From contig CAKSDT010000024.1 in the NCBI GenBank assembly GCA_934446135.1, positions 1 through 19,310 of the forward strand: DNA of 19,310 nt. Reading direction: 5' to 3'. Position numbers and translations under genes: made by a program. Positions 1 through 7,026 of this stretch are shown one piece after another. Within the stretch, counting starts at the first letter, position 1; the number at the start of each line of letters is the position of its first letter. The DNA is from an uncultured Clostridia bacterium (GTDB taxonomy: Bacteria; Bacillota; Clostridia; RGIG6154). The notes under the pieces were generated by a model that did not search any database, was not told the origin of the DNA, and saw nothing but the letters and a program-made list of their open reading frames with translations.

Positions 1-225
1 GACCAGGACTACAGACTTTTGGTTGGAATACTCCGTGATATAACAAAAGAGGAATCCGAACATGAGAAGAAAGAGAATATCAGCAGACAGACCGTCGAGA
101 TTGCCGACAAGGTTGTTGACAAACAAATGAGAATTGTTCAGGAAATTGCGTCGCTTTTAGGTGAAACCGCTGCTGAAACAAAGATTGCTCTTACAAAATT
201 AAAGGAGACAATATCAGATGAATAA
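1..225 (+). CDS. C-terminal end of a PAS-domain [FeFe]-hydrogenase (putative H2-sensing, HydS-like), partial
   Basis: The frame is open from the first base, so only the last 74 residues of a longer protein are present and the true start lies outside the window. The fragment opens with the end of what looks like a PAS fold (LLVGILRDIT), followed by a charged helical tail rich in Glu and Lys. No hydrogenase motif is visible here. The identity is inferred from the tail and from context: in Clostridia, [FeFe]-hydrogenases with a C-terminal PAS domain (group C, HydS-like, thought to sense H2 rather than turn it over) lie directly upstream of a PP2C phosphatase and a second hydrogenase, as seen next. 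The stop codon overlaps the next gene by 8 bases, implying translational coupling. A PAS histidine kinase fragment is the main alternative. Confidence 0.62.
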   Translation, partial: DQDYRLLVGILRDITKEESEHEKKENISRQTVEIADKVVDKQMRIVQEIASLLGETAAETKIALTKLKETISDE

Positions 226-1390
226 TTTGTGTGCCGATATAGGTTACAAAAGCATAAATCATTATGGCGAACAACTTTGCGGCGACCATGTTGACATTGT
301 GGAGCAAAATGATGAATCTACAGTTATAGTTCTTGCGGACGGACTTGGGAGCGGTGTAAAGGCAAGTATTTTGTCGACTCTTACTTCTAAGATCATATCA
401 ACAATGATGGCAGAAGGTATATCTATAGAAGAATGTGTTTCAACCATTGCCGCAACACTTCCGATATGTTCGGTAAGAGGGGTTGCCTATTCAACATTTA
501 CAATTATACATCTTATAAATAATACTATGGCTGAACTTATTCAGTATGACAATCCCGAACTTATTATGTTTCGTGACAATAAAAATTATGACTATCCAAA
601 GACGGAAATGAACATAGGCGGGAAAACAGTATATAAATCTGTAATAAGTCTTTCGGAAGGTGATACATTTGTTGCTATGAGTGATGGATGTCCGCACGCC
701 GGGATAGGTCTTACATATAATTTTGGGTGGAAAAGAGAGGATATTATTTCTTTTCTTGAGCCTTTAACCTTCGGAGAGTTTACCTCAAAAACTCTTGCCA
801 CAATTTTGATTGACGAGTGCTTAAGACTTTACGGAGGACAACCGGGTGACGATGCCACAGCGTGTGTTGTAAAAATCCGAAAAAGGGCGCCGGTTAACAT
901 TTTGTTCGGACCGCCAAGAAACCGTGACGATGCAAACAGGATGATGTCGCTTTTCTTTGCAAAAGAGGGTAAGCATATAGTTTGCGGCGGTACTACATCT
1001 TCCATTGCAGCAAAATATCTCGGCAAAACAGTTAAACCGAGTCTAAATTTTGAAAACAGCGATGTTCCGCCTATAGCGGAAATAGAAGGTGTTGATTTGG
1101 TAACAGAGGGTGTTATCACAATAAACAGAGTTTTGGAATATGCTAAAGATTATCTTAAGGATAATGAGAGTTATTCACATTGGGGATTTAAAAGAGATGG
1201 GGCTTCACTGATATGCAGACTTTTGTTTGAGGAGGCAACCGATATTAATTTTTATGTGGGAAGGGCAATAAATCCGGCACACCAGAATCCTGATTTGCCT
1301 ATTAATTTCAGTATAAAAATGAACCTTGTTGAGGAACTTTCAAAGTGTCTTAAACAAATGGGTAAAAAAATTAAAGTGAGTTACTTTTAG
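218..1390 (+). CDS. PP2C/SpoIIE-type serine phosphatase linked to hydrogenase genes
   Basis: This 390-residue soluble protein has an N-terminal SpoIIE/PP2C phosphatase domain (about 1-222). The metal-binding aspartates sit in ADG (D41), SDG (D156) and GDD (D211, D212), so the metal ligands look intact and activity is likely. A second domain (about 225-390) begins with the segment ILFGPPRNRDD and has a Gly-rich loop near 256-262 (CGGTTSS); I do not recognise a named family for it, and no membrane segment is seen. The start is supported by AAAGGAG at 201-207. It overlaps the sensory hydrogenase end by 8 bases and is followed 19 bases later by a catalytic hydrogenase. The likely role is to relay the PAS-hydrogenase signal by dephosphorylating a protein; the target is unknown. 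It is distinct from true SpoIIE at 14101, which has a membrane domain. Confidence 0.85.
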   Translation: MNNLCADIGYKSINHYGEQLCGDHVDIVEQNDESTVIVLADGLGSGVKASILSTLTSKIISTMMAEGISIEECVSTIAATLPICSVRGVAYSTFTIIHLINNTMAELIQYDNPELIMFRDNKNYDYPKTEMNIGGKTVYKSVISLSEGDTFVAMSDGCPHAGIGLTYNFGWKREDIISFLEPLTFGEFTSKTLATILIDECLRLYGGQPGDDATACVVKIRKRAPVNILFGPPRNRDDANRMMSLFFAKEGKHIVCGGTTSSIAAKYLGKTVKPSLNFENSDVPPIAEIEGVDLVTEGVITINRVLEYAKDYLKDNESYSHWGFKRDGASLICRLLFEEATDINFYVGRAINPAHQNPDLPINFSIKMNLVEELSKCLKQMGKKIKVSYF

Positions 1391-1409
1391 GCATAAGGAG
1401 GTATAAATT

Positions 1410-2837
1410 ATGAGAAAATTTGACACAAAGGTGCAGCATTTAAAATATAAGGTGCTTCGCGAGGTGGCAAGAGAGGCATGGAATGATACACTTCTTGATA
1501 ATATTTTAAACATACCCCAAATAATTGTTCCGGGAAATGTGCCGACAATGAGATGTTGTGTTTATAAAGAAAGGGCGATAGTTGCAGACCGTGTGAAACT
1601 TGCTATGGGCGGTGATAAGGAAAACCCGAATGTAATCGAGGTTATTGAGGCTGCCTGCGATGAGTGTCCTATGGGCGGATATGAAGTTACAAATGCCTGC
1701 AGAGGCTGCCTTGCTCACAGATGTGAAGATGTTTGCAAAAGAGGAGCAATCACATTTGACCATAACCATGTTGCACATATCGATAAATCAAAGTGTGTAG
1801 GCTGCGGAGCCTGTGCAAAGGTATGTCCTTTTACTGCTATTGTTGACAGAAAAAGACCGTGCCAGAATGCCTGCAAGGTAAAAGCAATATCGGTAAATGA
1901 AAATAAGGCTGCAAAAATTGATAATGATAAATGTATTGCGTGCGGAGCCTGTGTATATCAGTGCCCGTTTGGTGCAATAATGGATAAATCATACATTTTA
2001 GATGTTATTGATATAATTAAAAAGAGTGAAAACAACACAAAATATAAGGTTTATGCGGTAATTGCTCCGTCAATTTCGAGCCAGTTTACTTATGCAAAAT
2101 TGGGGCAGGTTATAACAGGCATTAAGGCAATGGGATTTCATACTGTAATTGAGGCAGCACTCGGGGCCGATATGGTTGCATATGCAGAATCAAAGGAACT
2201 TTATGAAAAGGGATTTTTAACGAGTTCCTGTTGTCCTGCTTTTGTAGAGTATGTTAAAAAGAATTACCCTACTCTTAAGGATAATATTTCTCACAACCTG
2301 TCACCAATGGCAACAATCGCAAAATATATTAAAGAAAAAACTGATGAGACTGCAAAAATCGTGTTTATAGGACCTTGCACATCTAAGAAAATGGAAGTAA
2401 TGAAGGATGAGGTTAGACCTTTTGTGGATTCTTGCATTACATTTGAAGAACTGCAGGCACTTTTTGACAGTAAGGATATTGATGTTACAACCCTTGAAGA
2501 GAGTTACCTCGATAATGCGTCATATTTCGGCAGAATTTTTGCAAGATGCGGAGGTTTGGCAGACGCTGTCAAAGAAGGTCTTAAGGAGCACGGATATGAA
2601 GACTTTGATTTAAAAGCAGTATCGTGTGACGGTATAGAAGAATGCAGAACTGCACTTGTTAAGAAAAGCAGAAATCTTTTGGATGCAAACTTTATTGAAG
2701 GTATGGCATGCCTTGGCGGTTGTATAGGCGGTGCGGGTTGTCTTACGCACGGTGCTAAAAATAAAGCCGAGGTCGACAAGTATGGGATGGAAGCACATGA
2801 AAAGACTATAACGGATGCTATCTCTGTTCTTAAATAG
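1410..2837 (+). CDS. [FeFe]-hydrogenase, monomeric ferredoxin-type (group B-like)
   Basis: The protein reversibly couples ferredoxin oxidation to proton reduction at the H-cluster, probably in the cytoplasm. In its 475 residues, the N-terminal half carries cysteine-rich iron-sulfur sites: a CDECPMGG/CRGC region (83-109) and ferredoxin motifs CVGCGACAKVCP (129-140) and CIACGACVYQCP (175-186), with an extra CQNAC segment at 151. The H-cluster domain follows with all three signatures: TSSCCPAF (271-278, C274 the proton-relay position and C275 a ligand), GPCTSKK (321-327, C323) and EGMACLGGCIGG (430-441, C434 and C438). Serine after TS in motif 1 and alanine in GGAG of motif 3 depart from the classical TSCCP and GGG and fit the group B type. 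AAGGAGG at 1395-1401 sets the start. It is the last gene of its operon; no maturation genes are in the window. Confidence 0.92.
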   Translation: MRKFDTKVQHLKYKVLREVAREAWNDTLLDNILNIPQIIVPGNVPTMRCCVYKERAIVADRVKLAMGGDKENPNVIEVIEAACDECPMGGYEVTNACRGCLAHRCEDVCKRGAITFDHNHVAHIDKSKCVGCGACAKVCPFTAIVDRKRPCQNACKVKAISVNENKAAKIDNDKCIACGACVYQCPFGAIMDKSYILDVIDIIKKSENNTKYKVYAVIAPSISSQFTYAKLGQVITGIKAMGFHTVIEAALGADMVAYAESKELYEKGFLTSSCCPAFVEYVKKNYPTLKDNISHNLSPMATIAKYIKEKTDETAKIVFIGPCTSKKMEVMKDEVRPFVDSCITFEELQALFDSKDIDVTTLEESYLDNASYFGRIFARCGGLADAVKEGLKEHGYEDFDLKAVSCDGIEECRTALVKKSRNLLDANFIEGMACLGGCIGGAGCLTHGAKNKAEVDKYGMEAHEKTITDAISVLK

Positions 2838-2867
2838 TTGAAAAATACGGTCTTTCTAAAAAAAGCA

Positions 2868-2902
2868 CCTCCAAAAGTCAGATACTTTTGGAGGAGTTTT
2901 TT
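2868..2902 (+). terminator. Rho-independent terminator after the hydrogenase operon
   Basis: A perfect 11-base-pair stem (CCTCCAAAAGT at 2868-2878 with ACTTTTGGAGG at 2884-2894), a 5-base loop and six T residues at 2897-2902 lie 30 bases after the hydrogenase stop codon. Confidence 0.93.
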
Positions 2903-3130
2903 ATGGCGAAGGGGTGGGTTTGAAATATCCGGCAAAGTGAGAACGGTGCCTTTTATATGTAAATTCCAACCCAATGTGCAAGGACTATTTGGTTGTAACG
3001 GTTTATTAAATATTTGAAACAGTTCGGGTTATCAATTGTTTTCAGTACGAATAGCCTCTTTTGCCCCTTCACTATATATACAAATTACCAAATACTTTTG
3101 TTGTGAAATTTGTTAAAGAATTTTTATACA
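2903..3130. other. Gene-free intergenic stretch
   Basis: About 230 bases between the hydrogenase terminator and the next promoter hold no ORF with a ribosome binding site on either strand. The only structures seen are a weak long-range complement (GAAGGGG near 2908 with CCCCTTC near 3064) and an imperfect GGGTTTGAA/TTCCAACCC pair. Neither is strong enough to call an RNA gene. Confidence 0.5.
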
Positions 3131-3136
3131 ATAATG

Positions 3137-3165
3137 TTGACATATATTGCAATATAATGTATAAT
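3137..3165 (+). promoter_or_regulatory. Sigma-A promoter of the ornithine carbamoyltransferase gene with palindromic spacer
   Basis: TTGACA (3137-3142) and TATAAT (3160-3165) are both perfect consensus hexamers at the ideal 17-base spacing. The spacer contains a perfect 14-base palindrome, TATATTGCAATATA (3143-3156). The -10 box lies inside TGTATAATTATGCG (3158-3171), which matches the ArgR/AhrC operator core TGNATWWWWATNCA at all but the last base. Repression by an arginine repressor is therefore plausible but is an inference. Confidence 0.85.
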
Positions 3166-3203
3166 TATGCGTAATAGATGTATAATTGAAAGTGGGAGAT
3201 AAA

Positions 3204-4202
3204 ATGAGCACATTGTACGGAAAAGATTTTTTGAAACTTTTGGATTTAACCCCGGAAGAAATAGGTGAACTTTTAAATCTTGCGGCGGATTTTAAAGATA
3301 AGAAAAAAATGGGAAAACCGCAAAAAATACTTGAGGGCAAGAATATTGCTTTAAAATTTGAAAAAACAAGTACAAGAACAAGATGCAGTTTTGAAGTTGC
3401 TGCGGCAGATCTGGGAATGAGATCAACATATTTGGGCCCCACAGGATCGCAGATAGGCATAAAGGAGAGTATCAAAGACACAGCAAGGGTTCTGTCTGCA
3501 ATTTATGACGGAATAGAGTATAGAGGATTCGGGCAGGAAATTGTAGAATGTCTTGCAAAATATTCGTCTGTTCCTGTTTGGAACGGACTTACAAACGAAT
3601 TCCACCCGACTCAGATACTTGACGATTTTCTCACGATAAAAGAAAATTTTGGCAAACTTAAGGGTATCAATTTTGTGTATATGGGCGATGCACGCTATAA
3701 TATGGCAAATTCACTTATGGTAGGCTGCAGTAAAATGGGCATCAATTTTACAGTTTGTTCACCGCAAGAATATTTCCCGAATAAAGAACTTGTAAATGAG
3801 TGCTTAAAATTTGCTGAAAAAAGCGGTGCAAAACTTAGATTTGAACCCGATGTTCAAAAGGCAGTCAAAGACAGTGATGTTATTTATACAGATATATGGG
3901 TGTCTATGGGAGAGCCGGTTGAAGTTTGGGAAAAAAGAATTGCTGATTTATCTCCTTATCAAGTAAACGATAATGTAATGAATATGGCAGGAAAAAATGC
4001 AGTTTTTATGCACTGTCTGCCCTCTTATCATAATAAGGAAACCAAAATCGGCAAGGAAATGTGCGAAAAGTTCGGGAGAACTGAAATGGAAGTTACAGAC
4101 AGTGTTTTTGAAAGTGAAAGGTCGCTTGTTTTTCAGGAAGCGGAGAACAGGATGCACACTATAAAGGCGGTTCTCGCCGCAACATTATCTACGGCTTGTT
4201 AA
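3204..4202 (+). CDS. argF: Ornithine carbamoyltransferase
   Basis: The enzyme transfers the carbamoyl group of carbamoyl phosphate to ornithine to give citrulline (arginine synthesis), or the reverse in the arginine deiminase pathway. The 332-residue product has normal length and all expected motifs: the carbamoyl phosphate loop STRTR (56-60), HPTQ (134-137), DARYNMANS for ornithine contact, SMGE (234-237) of the ornithine-specific SMG loop and HCLP (270-273) with the reactive cysteine. ATG 3204 is preferred over the upstream in-frame TTG at 3186 because GGGAG at 3194-3198 is well placed for it and the protein then begins MSTLYGKDFL as in the family. The gene stands alone with its own promoter and terminator, so anabolic argF and catabolic arcB cannot be separated by context; the putative ARG box favours argF. 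Confidence 0.92.
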   Translation: MSTLYGKDFLKLLDLTPEEIGELLNLAADFKDKKKMGKPQKILEGKNIALKFEKTSTRTRCSFEVAAADLGMRSTYLGPTGSQIGIKESIKDTARVLSAIYDGIEYRGFGQEIVECLAKYSSVPVWNGLTNEFHPTQILDDFLTIKENFGKLKGINFVYMGDARYNMANSLMVGCSKMGINFTVCSPQEYFPNKELVNECLKFAEKSGAKLRFEPDVQKAVKDSDVIYTDIWVSMGEPVEVWEKRIADLSPYQVNDNVMNMAGKNAVFMHCLPSYHNKETKIGKEMCEKFGRTEMEVTDSVFESERSLVFQEAENRMHTIKAVLAATLSTAC

Positions 4203-4257
4203 TTGAGGCCTGACCGTTTATCGGTCAAAACTATTGGCTTAAACCACTTAATGAAGA

Positions 4258-4285
4258 ACTCTGCTTTGATTTCAAAGCAGAGTTT
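4258..4285 (+). terminator. Hairpin terminator after argF
   Basis: ACTCTGCTTTG (4258-4268) pairs perfectly with CAAAGCAGAGT (4273-4283) around an ATTT loop, followed by a T-rich but interrupted tract (TTTCATTATT). It lies 55 bases after the argF stop. Confidence 0.75.
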
Positions 4286-4300
4286 CATTATTAAAAACCG

Positions 4301-4330
4301 ACAAACTTCGAACAAACTTCACCAAACTTA
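4301..4330. repeat. Three imperfect 10-base tandem units
   Basis: ACAAACTTCG, AACAAACTTC and ACCAAACTTA follow one another in the convergent intergenic region between argF and the thioesterase gene. The copies are degenerate, and no function is apparent. Confidence 0.35.
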
Positions 4331-4342
4331 AATCCACTTAAT

Positions 4343-4375
4343 AAAAAACCCCGCTTTTTTTCTTGGACGGGGTTT
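4343..4375 (-). terminator. Rho-independent terminator of the minus-strand thioesterase gene
   Basis: Read on the minus strand, AAACCCCG (complement of 4375-4368) pairs with CGGGGTTT (complement of 4353-4346) and runs into six T residues (complement of 4343-4348). The plus strand has only three T after the stem, so the terminator serves the thioesterase gene ending 26 bases upstream. Confidence 0.85.
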
Positions 4376-4400
4376 AAGGTTGACTATAAAAATGGCAAAC

Positions 4401-5099
4401 TTATTTTTCAAATTGACCCAAAACGCAGGTTTCTCCGTTCATTGAGAGGCGTACAAGGCAAGAATTATTTTCAATTTTCCGCGATACTGTAAGGCAGTCA
4501 TTAAGGTGTGCCGCTTTTTTATAATGAATAACGGCACTTTTGTATGAAAAGTCTTCCGGTACTGCACTCATAAGCATTTCGGCGCTTTTTTGATTGTTTA
4601 AATGATGGTTTGTATCAATATCTCTTGCACTTACTGTGATTGTGTCAAGAGTTTCACCGTCTGCGAAATCCTCAGGGTTTTTGTAAGTATCAAAATCGTC
4701 GGTTACAGGTGTTTTGAGGTACAGATCTACAATTTCTCCGGGGACCTTGCAGGGCTTTAAGTTTACAACATCAAAAGAAAACCATACAGAAGTGCATTTT
4801 ACTTTTAAAACTCCGTCTTGTGTTATAGTGTAAAGTCGGTCGGATGTTACTCTTTTTGGATTTCTTACACCTGTTTCAACCGTAATATCTTTTGACGGGT
4901 CAATTTTATCTATAAAATCTATTTTCCAGCCTTTCAAAAGCCAGGCAATGCCGTATTCATAAAGTTTTTTTATTGAGTAGCCCACACTTTCGGAATGTCT
5001 TACCGAAATATCCTGGAGAAAGTCTATAACAGATGAATTTTTTACGGTATCAAAATCTTTAAGGTCACTGTATCTTATTTTATAGGTACACTTATACAT
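4401..5099 (-). CDS. Acyl-ACP thioesterase (tandem hot-dog fold)
   Basis: The product is predicted to hydrolyse acyl-acyl-carrier-protein, releasing free fatty acids and limiting chain length in fatty acid synthesis. At 232 residues it matches bacterial members of the FatA/FatB-like family (PF01643), which consist of two hot-dog domains. The first hot-dog spans about 1-130, with a helix (QDISVRHSESVG) and the segment IAWLLKGWKIDF. The second, about 150-230, carries DIDTNHHLNNQKSAEM, matching the plant-type NxHxNN active-site pattern (N164, H166, N168, N169). On the minus strand GGAG lies 9 bases before the ATG. The gene is monocistronic, with its own promoter and terminator, and is divergent from the ABC exporter. 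No other lipid gene is nearby, so its physiological substrate cannot be read from context. Confidence 0.87.
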   Translation of the reverse strand: MYKCTYKIRYSDLKDFDTVKNSSVIDFLQDISVRHSESVGYSIKKLYEYGIAWLLKGWKIDFIDKIDPSKDITVETGVRNPKRVTSDRLYTITQDGVLKVKCTSVWFSFDVVNLKPCKVPGEIVDLYLKTPVTDDFDTYKNPEDFADGETLDTITVSARDIDTNHHLNNQKSAEMLMSAVPEDFSYKSAVIHYKKAAHLNDCLTVSRKIENNSCLVRLSMNGETCVLGQFEK

Positions 5100-5160
5100 A
5101 TTTTGTCACTCCAATTACTTTATATAGTCTTTGATTTCACTTAACCTTGTTTTTAAAGCA

Positions 5161-5189
5161 AGTATAGCACAAAAAATTTTATAATTCAA
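5161..5189 (-). promoter_or_regulatory. Sigma-A-like promoter of the thioesterase gene
   Basis: On the minus strand TTGAAT (complement of 5189-5184) and TATACT (complement of 5166-5161) are separated by exactly 17 bases, about 60 bases upstream of the thioesterase start. Confidence 0.75.
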
Positions 5190-5211
5190 GAGTTATAATT
5201 TCGAGAGTTAT
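5189..5211. repeat. Direct repeat AGAGTTAT between divergent promoters
   Basis: Two exact copies of AGAGTTAT (5189-5196 and 5204-5211), 15 bases apart start to start, fill the space between the -35 boxes of the thioesterase promoter (minus) and the ABC exporter promoter (plus). The placement suggests an operator, but the regulator is unknown and chance is possible in AT-rich DNA. Confidence 0.4.
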
Positions 5212-5212
5212 G

Positions 5213-5241
5213 TTGAAAAATAAGTTTTTTTGTGGTAAAAT
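5213..5241 (+). promoter_or_regulatory. Promoter of the ABC exporter / rnf transcription unit
   Basis: TTGAAA (5213-5218) and TAAAAT (5236-5241) have a 17-base spacer. A second -10-like TATAAT at 5245-5250 lacks a -35 at the right distance. No terminator is seen between here and rnfC, so this promoter probably also reads into the rnf genes. Confidence 0.6.
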
Positions 5242-5279
5242 TAGTATAATTGATTGTTTCTGATTTGGCGGTGTTATTT

Positions 5280-7010
5280 TTGAAGACAGAAAAACTTGTA
5301 AAAATATTTTTTCCCTATCTTAAAAAGTATAAAAGGATAATATTCTTTGACCTTTTGTGTGCCTCGCTTACAACGGTTTGCGAACTGGTGTTTCCTTTAA
5401 TTGTGCGTAAGATTACAAATACTGCAATAAATGCACCCCAAAATCTTACTTTGAAACTTGTTTTTAGTTGTGCTTTTCTATACCTTCTGCTAAGGCTTAT
5501 TGATACGGCAGCAAATTATTATATGGCGGATATGGGCCATGTTATGGGTTCTGAAATTGAAACGGATATGCGACATGATATGTTTAATCATTTGTTAGGC
5601 CTTTCGTATTCATATTTTCAAGATGCAAAAGTCGGAAAGATAATGTCCAGAATAACATCGGACCTTTTCGATATAACAGAGTTTGCCCACCATGCACCCG
5701 AGGAATTTTTTATAGTCGGACTAAAGGTTACGGTTTCATTTATTATTCTTTTAAACATAAGTGTCCCGCTTACGATTATAGTTTTTGCAATAATTCCTTT
5801 TATGGTTTACTTTTCGCTAAGATACAGAAAAGATATGCACAGAGCATTTAAAGCACAAAGAAAACAGATAGGCGAACTTAACGCCGATATTGAGGATACT
5901 CTTTTGGGAATAAGAGTTGTAAAATCATTTGCAAACGAAGAAATTGAAGAAGCAAAGTTTGAAAAGGGAAACAAAAAGTTTCTAGGTATAAAAAAAGAAA
6001 CATACAAATATATGGCGAGATTTCAATGCACATCAAGATTTTTTGATGGGCTTTTGTATATAACAGTTGTTGCAGCGGGCGGGGTTTTTATGATAAAAGG
6101 TGTTGTAAATTCTGCCGATATTGTTGCGTATCTTTTGTATGTTTCAACACTTCTTGCGTCTGTGAGAGTTATTATAAACTTTATGGAGCAGTTTGAAAGA
6201 GGAATAACGGGAATAGAACGGTTTGCGGAAATAATGGAAATTAAGCCGACAGTTACCGACAAAGAAAATGCTGAGCCTTGCGAGGAGTTTAAAGGCGAAA
6301 TAGAGTTTAAAAATGTTACATTCGGTTACGGTGAGGGAAGAAAAGAAGTTTTGCACAAACTTAGTTTTAAAATAGATGTCGGCGAAAATGCCGCAATTGT
6401 CGGACCCTCGGGGAGCGGTAAAACAACCGTTTGTAATTTAATTCCGAGGTTTTATGAGCCTGAAAGCGGCGAAATTTTAATTGACGGCAAAAATATTAAT
6501 GATATTAAACTTAAAGATTTAAGAAAAAACATAGGAATTGTCCAACAGGATGTTTATTTGTTCTCCGGTTCGGTTTTTGAAAATATTGCATATGGAAAAC
6601 CGGGTGCGTCAAGAGAGGAAGTTATTGCCGCCGCACGCCTCGCCGGTGCAGAGGAATTTATAAATCTTCTTCCGAATAAATATGATACATATGTCGGCGA
6701 AAGGGGAGTCAAACTTTCAGGCGGGCAAAAACAAAGAATATCCATTGCAAGGGTTTTCCTTAAAAATCCGCCTGTTCTCATACTGGACGAAGCAACATCA
6801 TCACTTGACAATGAAAGCGAAAAAGTTGTTCAGGAGTCTTTGGAAAGTCTTTCAAAGGGCAGAACGGTTCTTACTATTGCACACCGTCTGACAACAGTTA
6901 AAAACTGCGATGAGATTTTTGTTCTTACCAAAAAAGGTATAGAGGAAAAAGGAACGCATGAGAATTTGATGAATAAAAAGGGACTTTATTATAAATTATA
7001 CAGAAATTAA
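5280..7010 (+). CDS. ABC exporter, fused membrane and ATPase domains (MsbA/LmrA-like)
   Basis: This half-transporter of 576 residues is predicted to homodimerise and export an unidentified hydrophobic substrate or drug. The membrane domain (about 1-300) has six predicted transmembrane helices with the coupling segment typical of type IV exporters. The ATPase domain carries Walker A GPSGSGKTT (375-383), a Q-loop (VQQD), signature LSGGQKQR (479-486), Walker B VLILDE (499-504) and the H-loop histidine (about 535), all intact. TTG 5280 is chosen because GGCGG at 5267-5271 lies 8 bases upstream. The in-frame TTG at 5250 would overlap the -10 region, and GTG 5271 would overlap the ribosome binding site. 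The next gene, rnfC, begins 16 bases after the stop. The substrate cannot be deduced from sequence, and the Rnf link may be positional only. Confidence 0.9.
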   Translation: MKTEKLVKIFFPYLKKYKRIIFFDLLCASLTTVCELVFPLIVRKITNTAINAPQNLTLKLVFSCAFLYLLLRLIDTAANYYMADMGHVMGSEIETDMRHDMFNHLLGLSYSYFQDAKVGKIMSRITSDLFDITEFAHHAPEEFFIVGLKVTVSFIILLNISVPLTIIVFAIIPFMVYFSLRYRKDMHRAFKAQRKQIGELNADIEDTLLGIRVVKSFANEEIEEAKFEKGNKKFLGIKKETYKYMARFQCTSRFFDGLLYITVVAAGGVFMIKGVVNSADIVAYLLYVSTLLASVRVIINFMEQFERGITGIERFAEIMEIKPTVTDKENAEPCEEFKGEIEFKNVTFGYGEGRKEVLHKLSFKIDVGENAAIVGPSGSGKTTVCNLIPRFYEPESGEILIDGKNINDIKLKDLRKNIGIVQQDVYLFSGSVFENIAYGKPGASREEVIAAARLAGAEEFINLLPNKYDTYVGERGVKLSGGQKQRISIARVFLKNPPVLILDEATSSLDNESEKVVQESLESLSKGRTVLTIAHRLTTVKNCDEIFVLTKKGIEEKGTHENLMNKKGLYYKLYRN

Positions 7011-7026
7011 AAGAAAGGGAGATAAT

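Noticed and set aside
2504..2974. Minus-strand ORF of 156 codons opposite the hydrogenase gene
   Set aside because: It is antisense to the conserved H-cluster coding region, lacks a ribosome binding site and runs through the terminator hairpin; it is a mirror of the real frame.
4203..4400. Possible CRISPR-like repeats in the convergent gap after argF
   Set aside because: The three 10-base units at 4301-4330 are directly adjacent without spacers and imperfect; the rest of the gap is two terminators.
5250..5279. Upstream TTG/GTG starts for the ABC exporter
   Set aside because: TTG 5250 falls in the -10 region of the probable promoter and GTG 5271 overlaps the GGCGG ribosome binding site; TTG 5280 has correct spacing.
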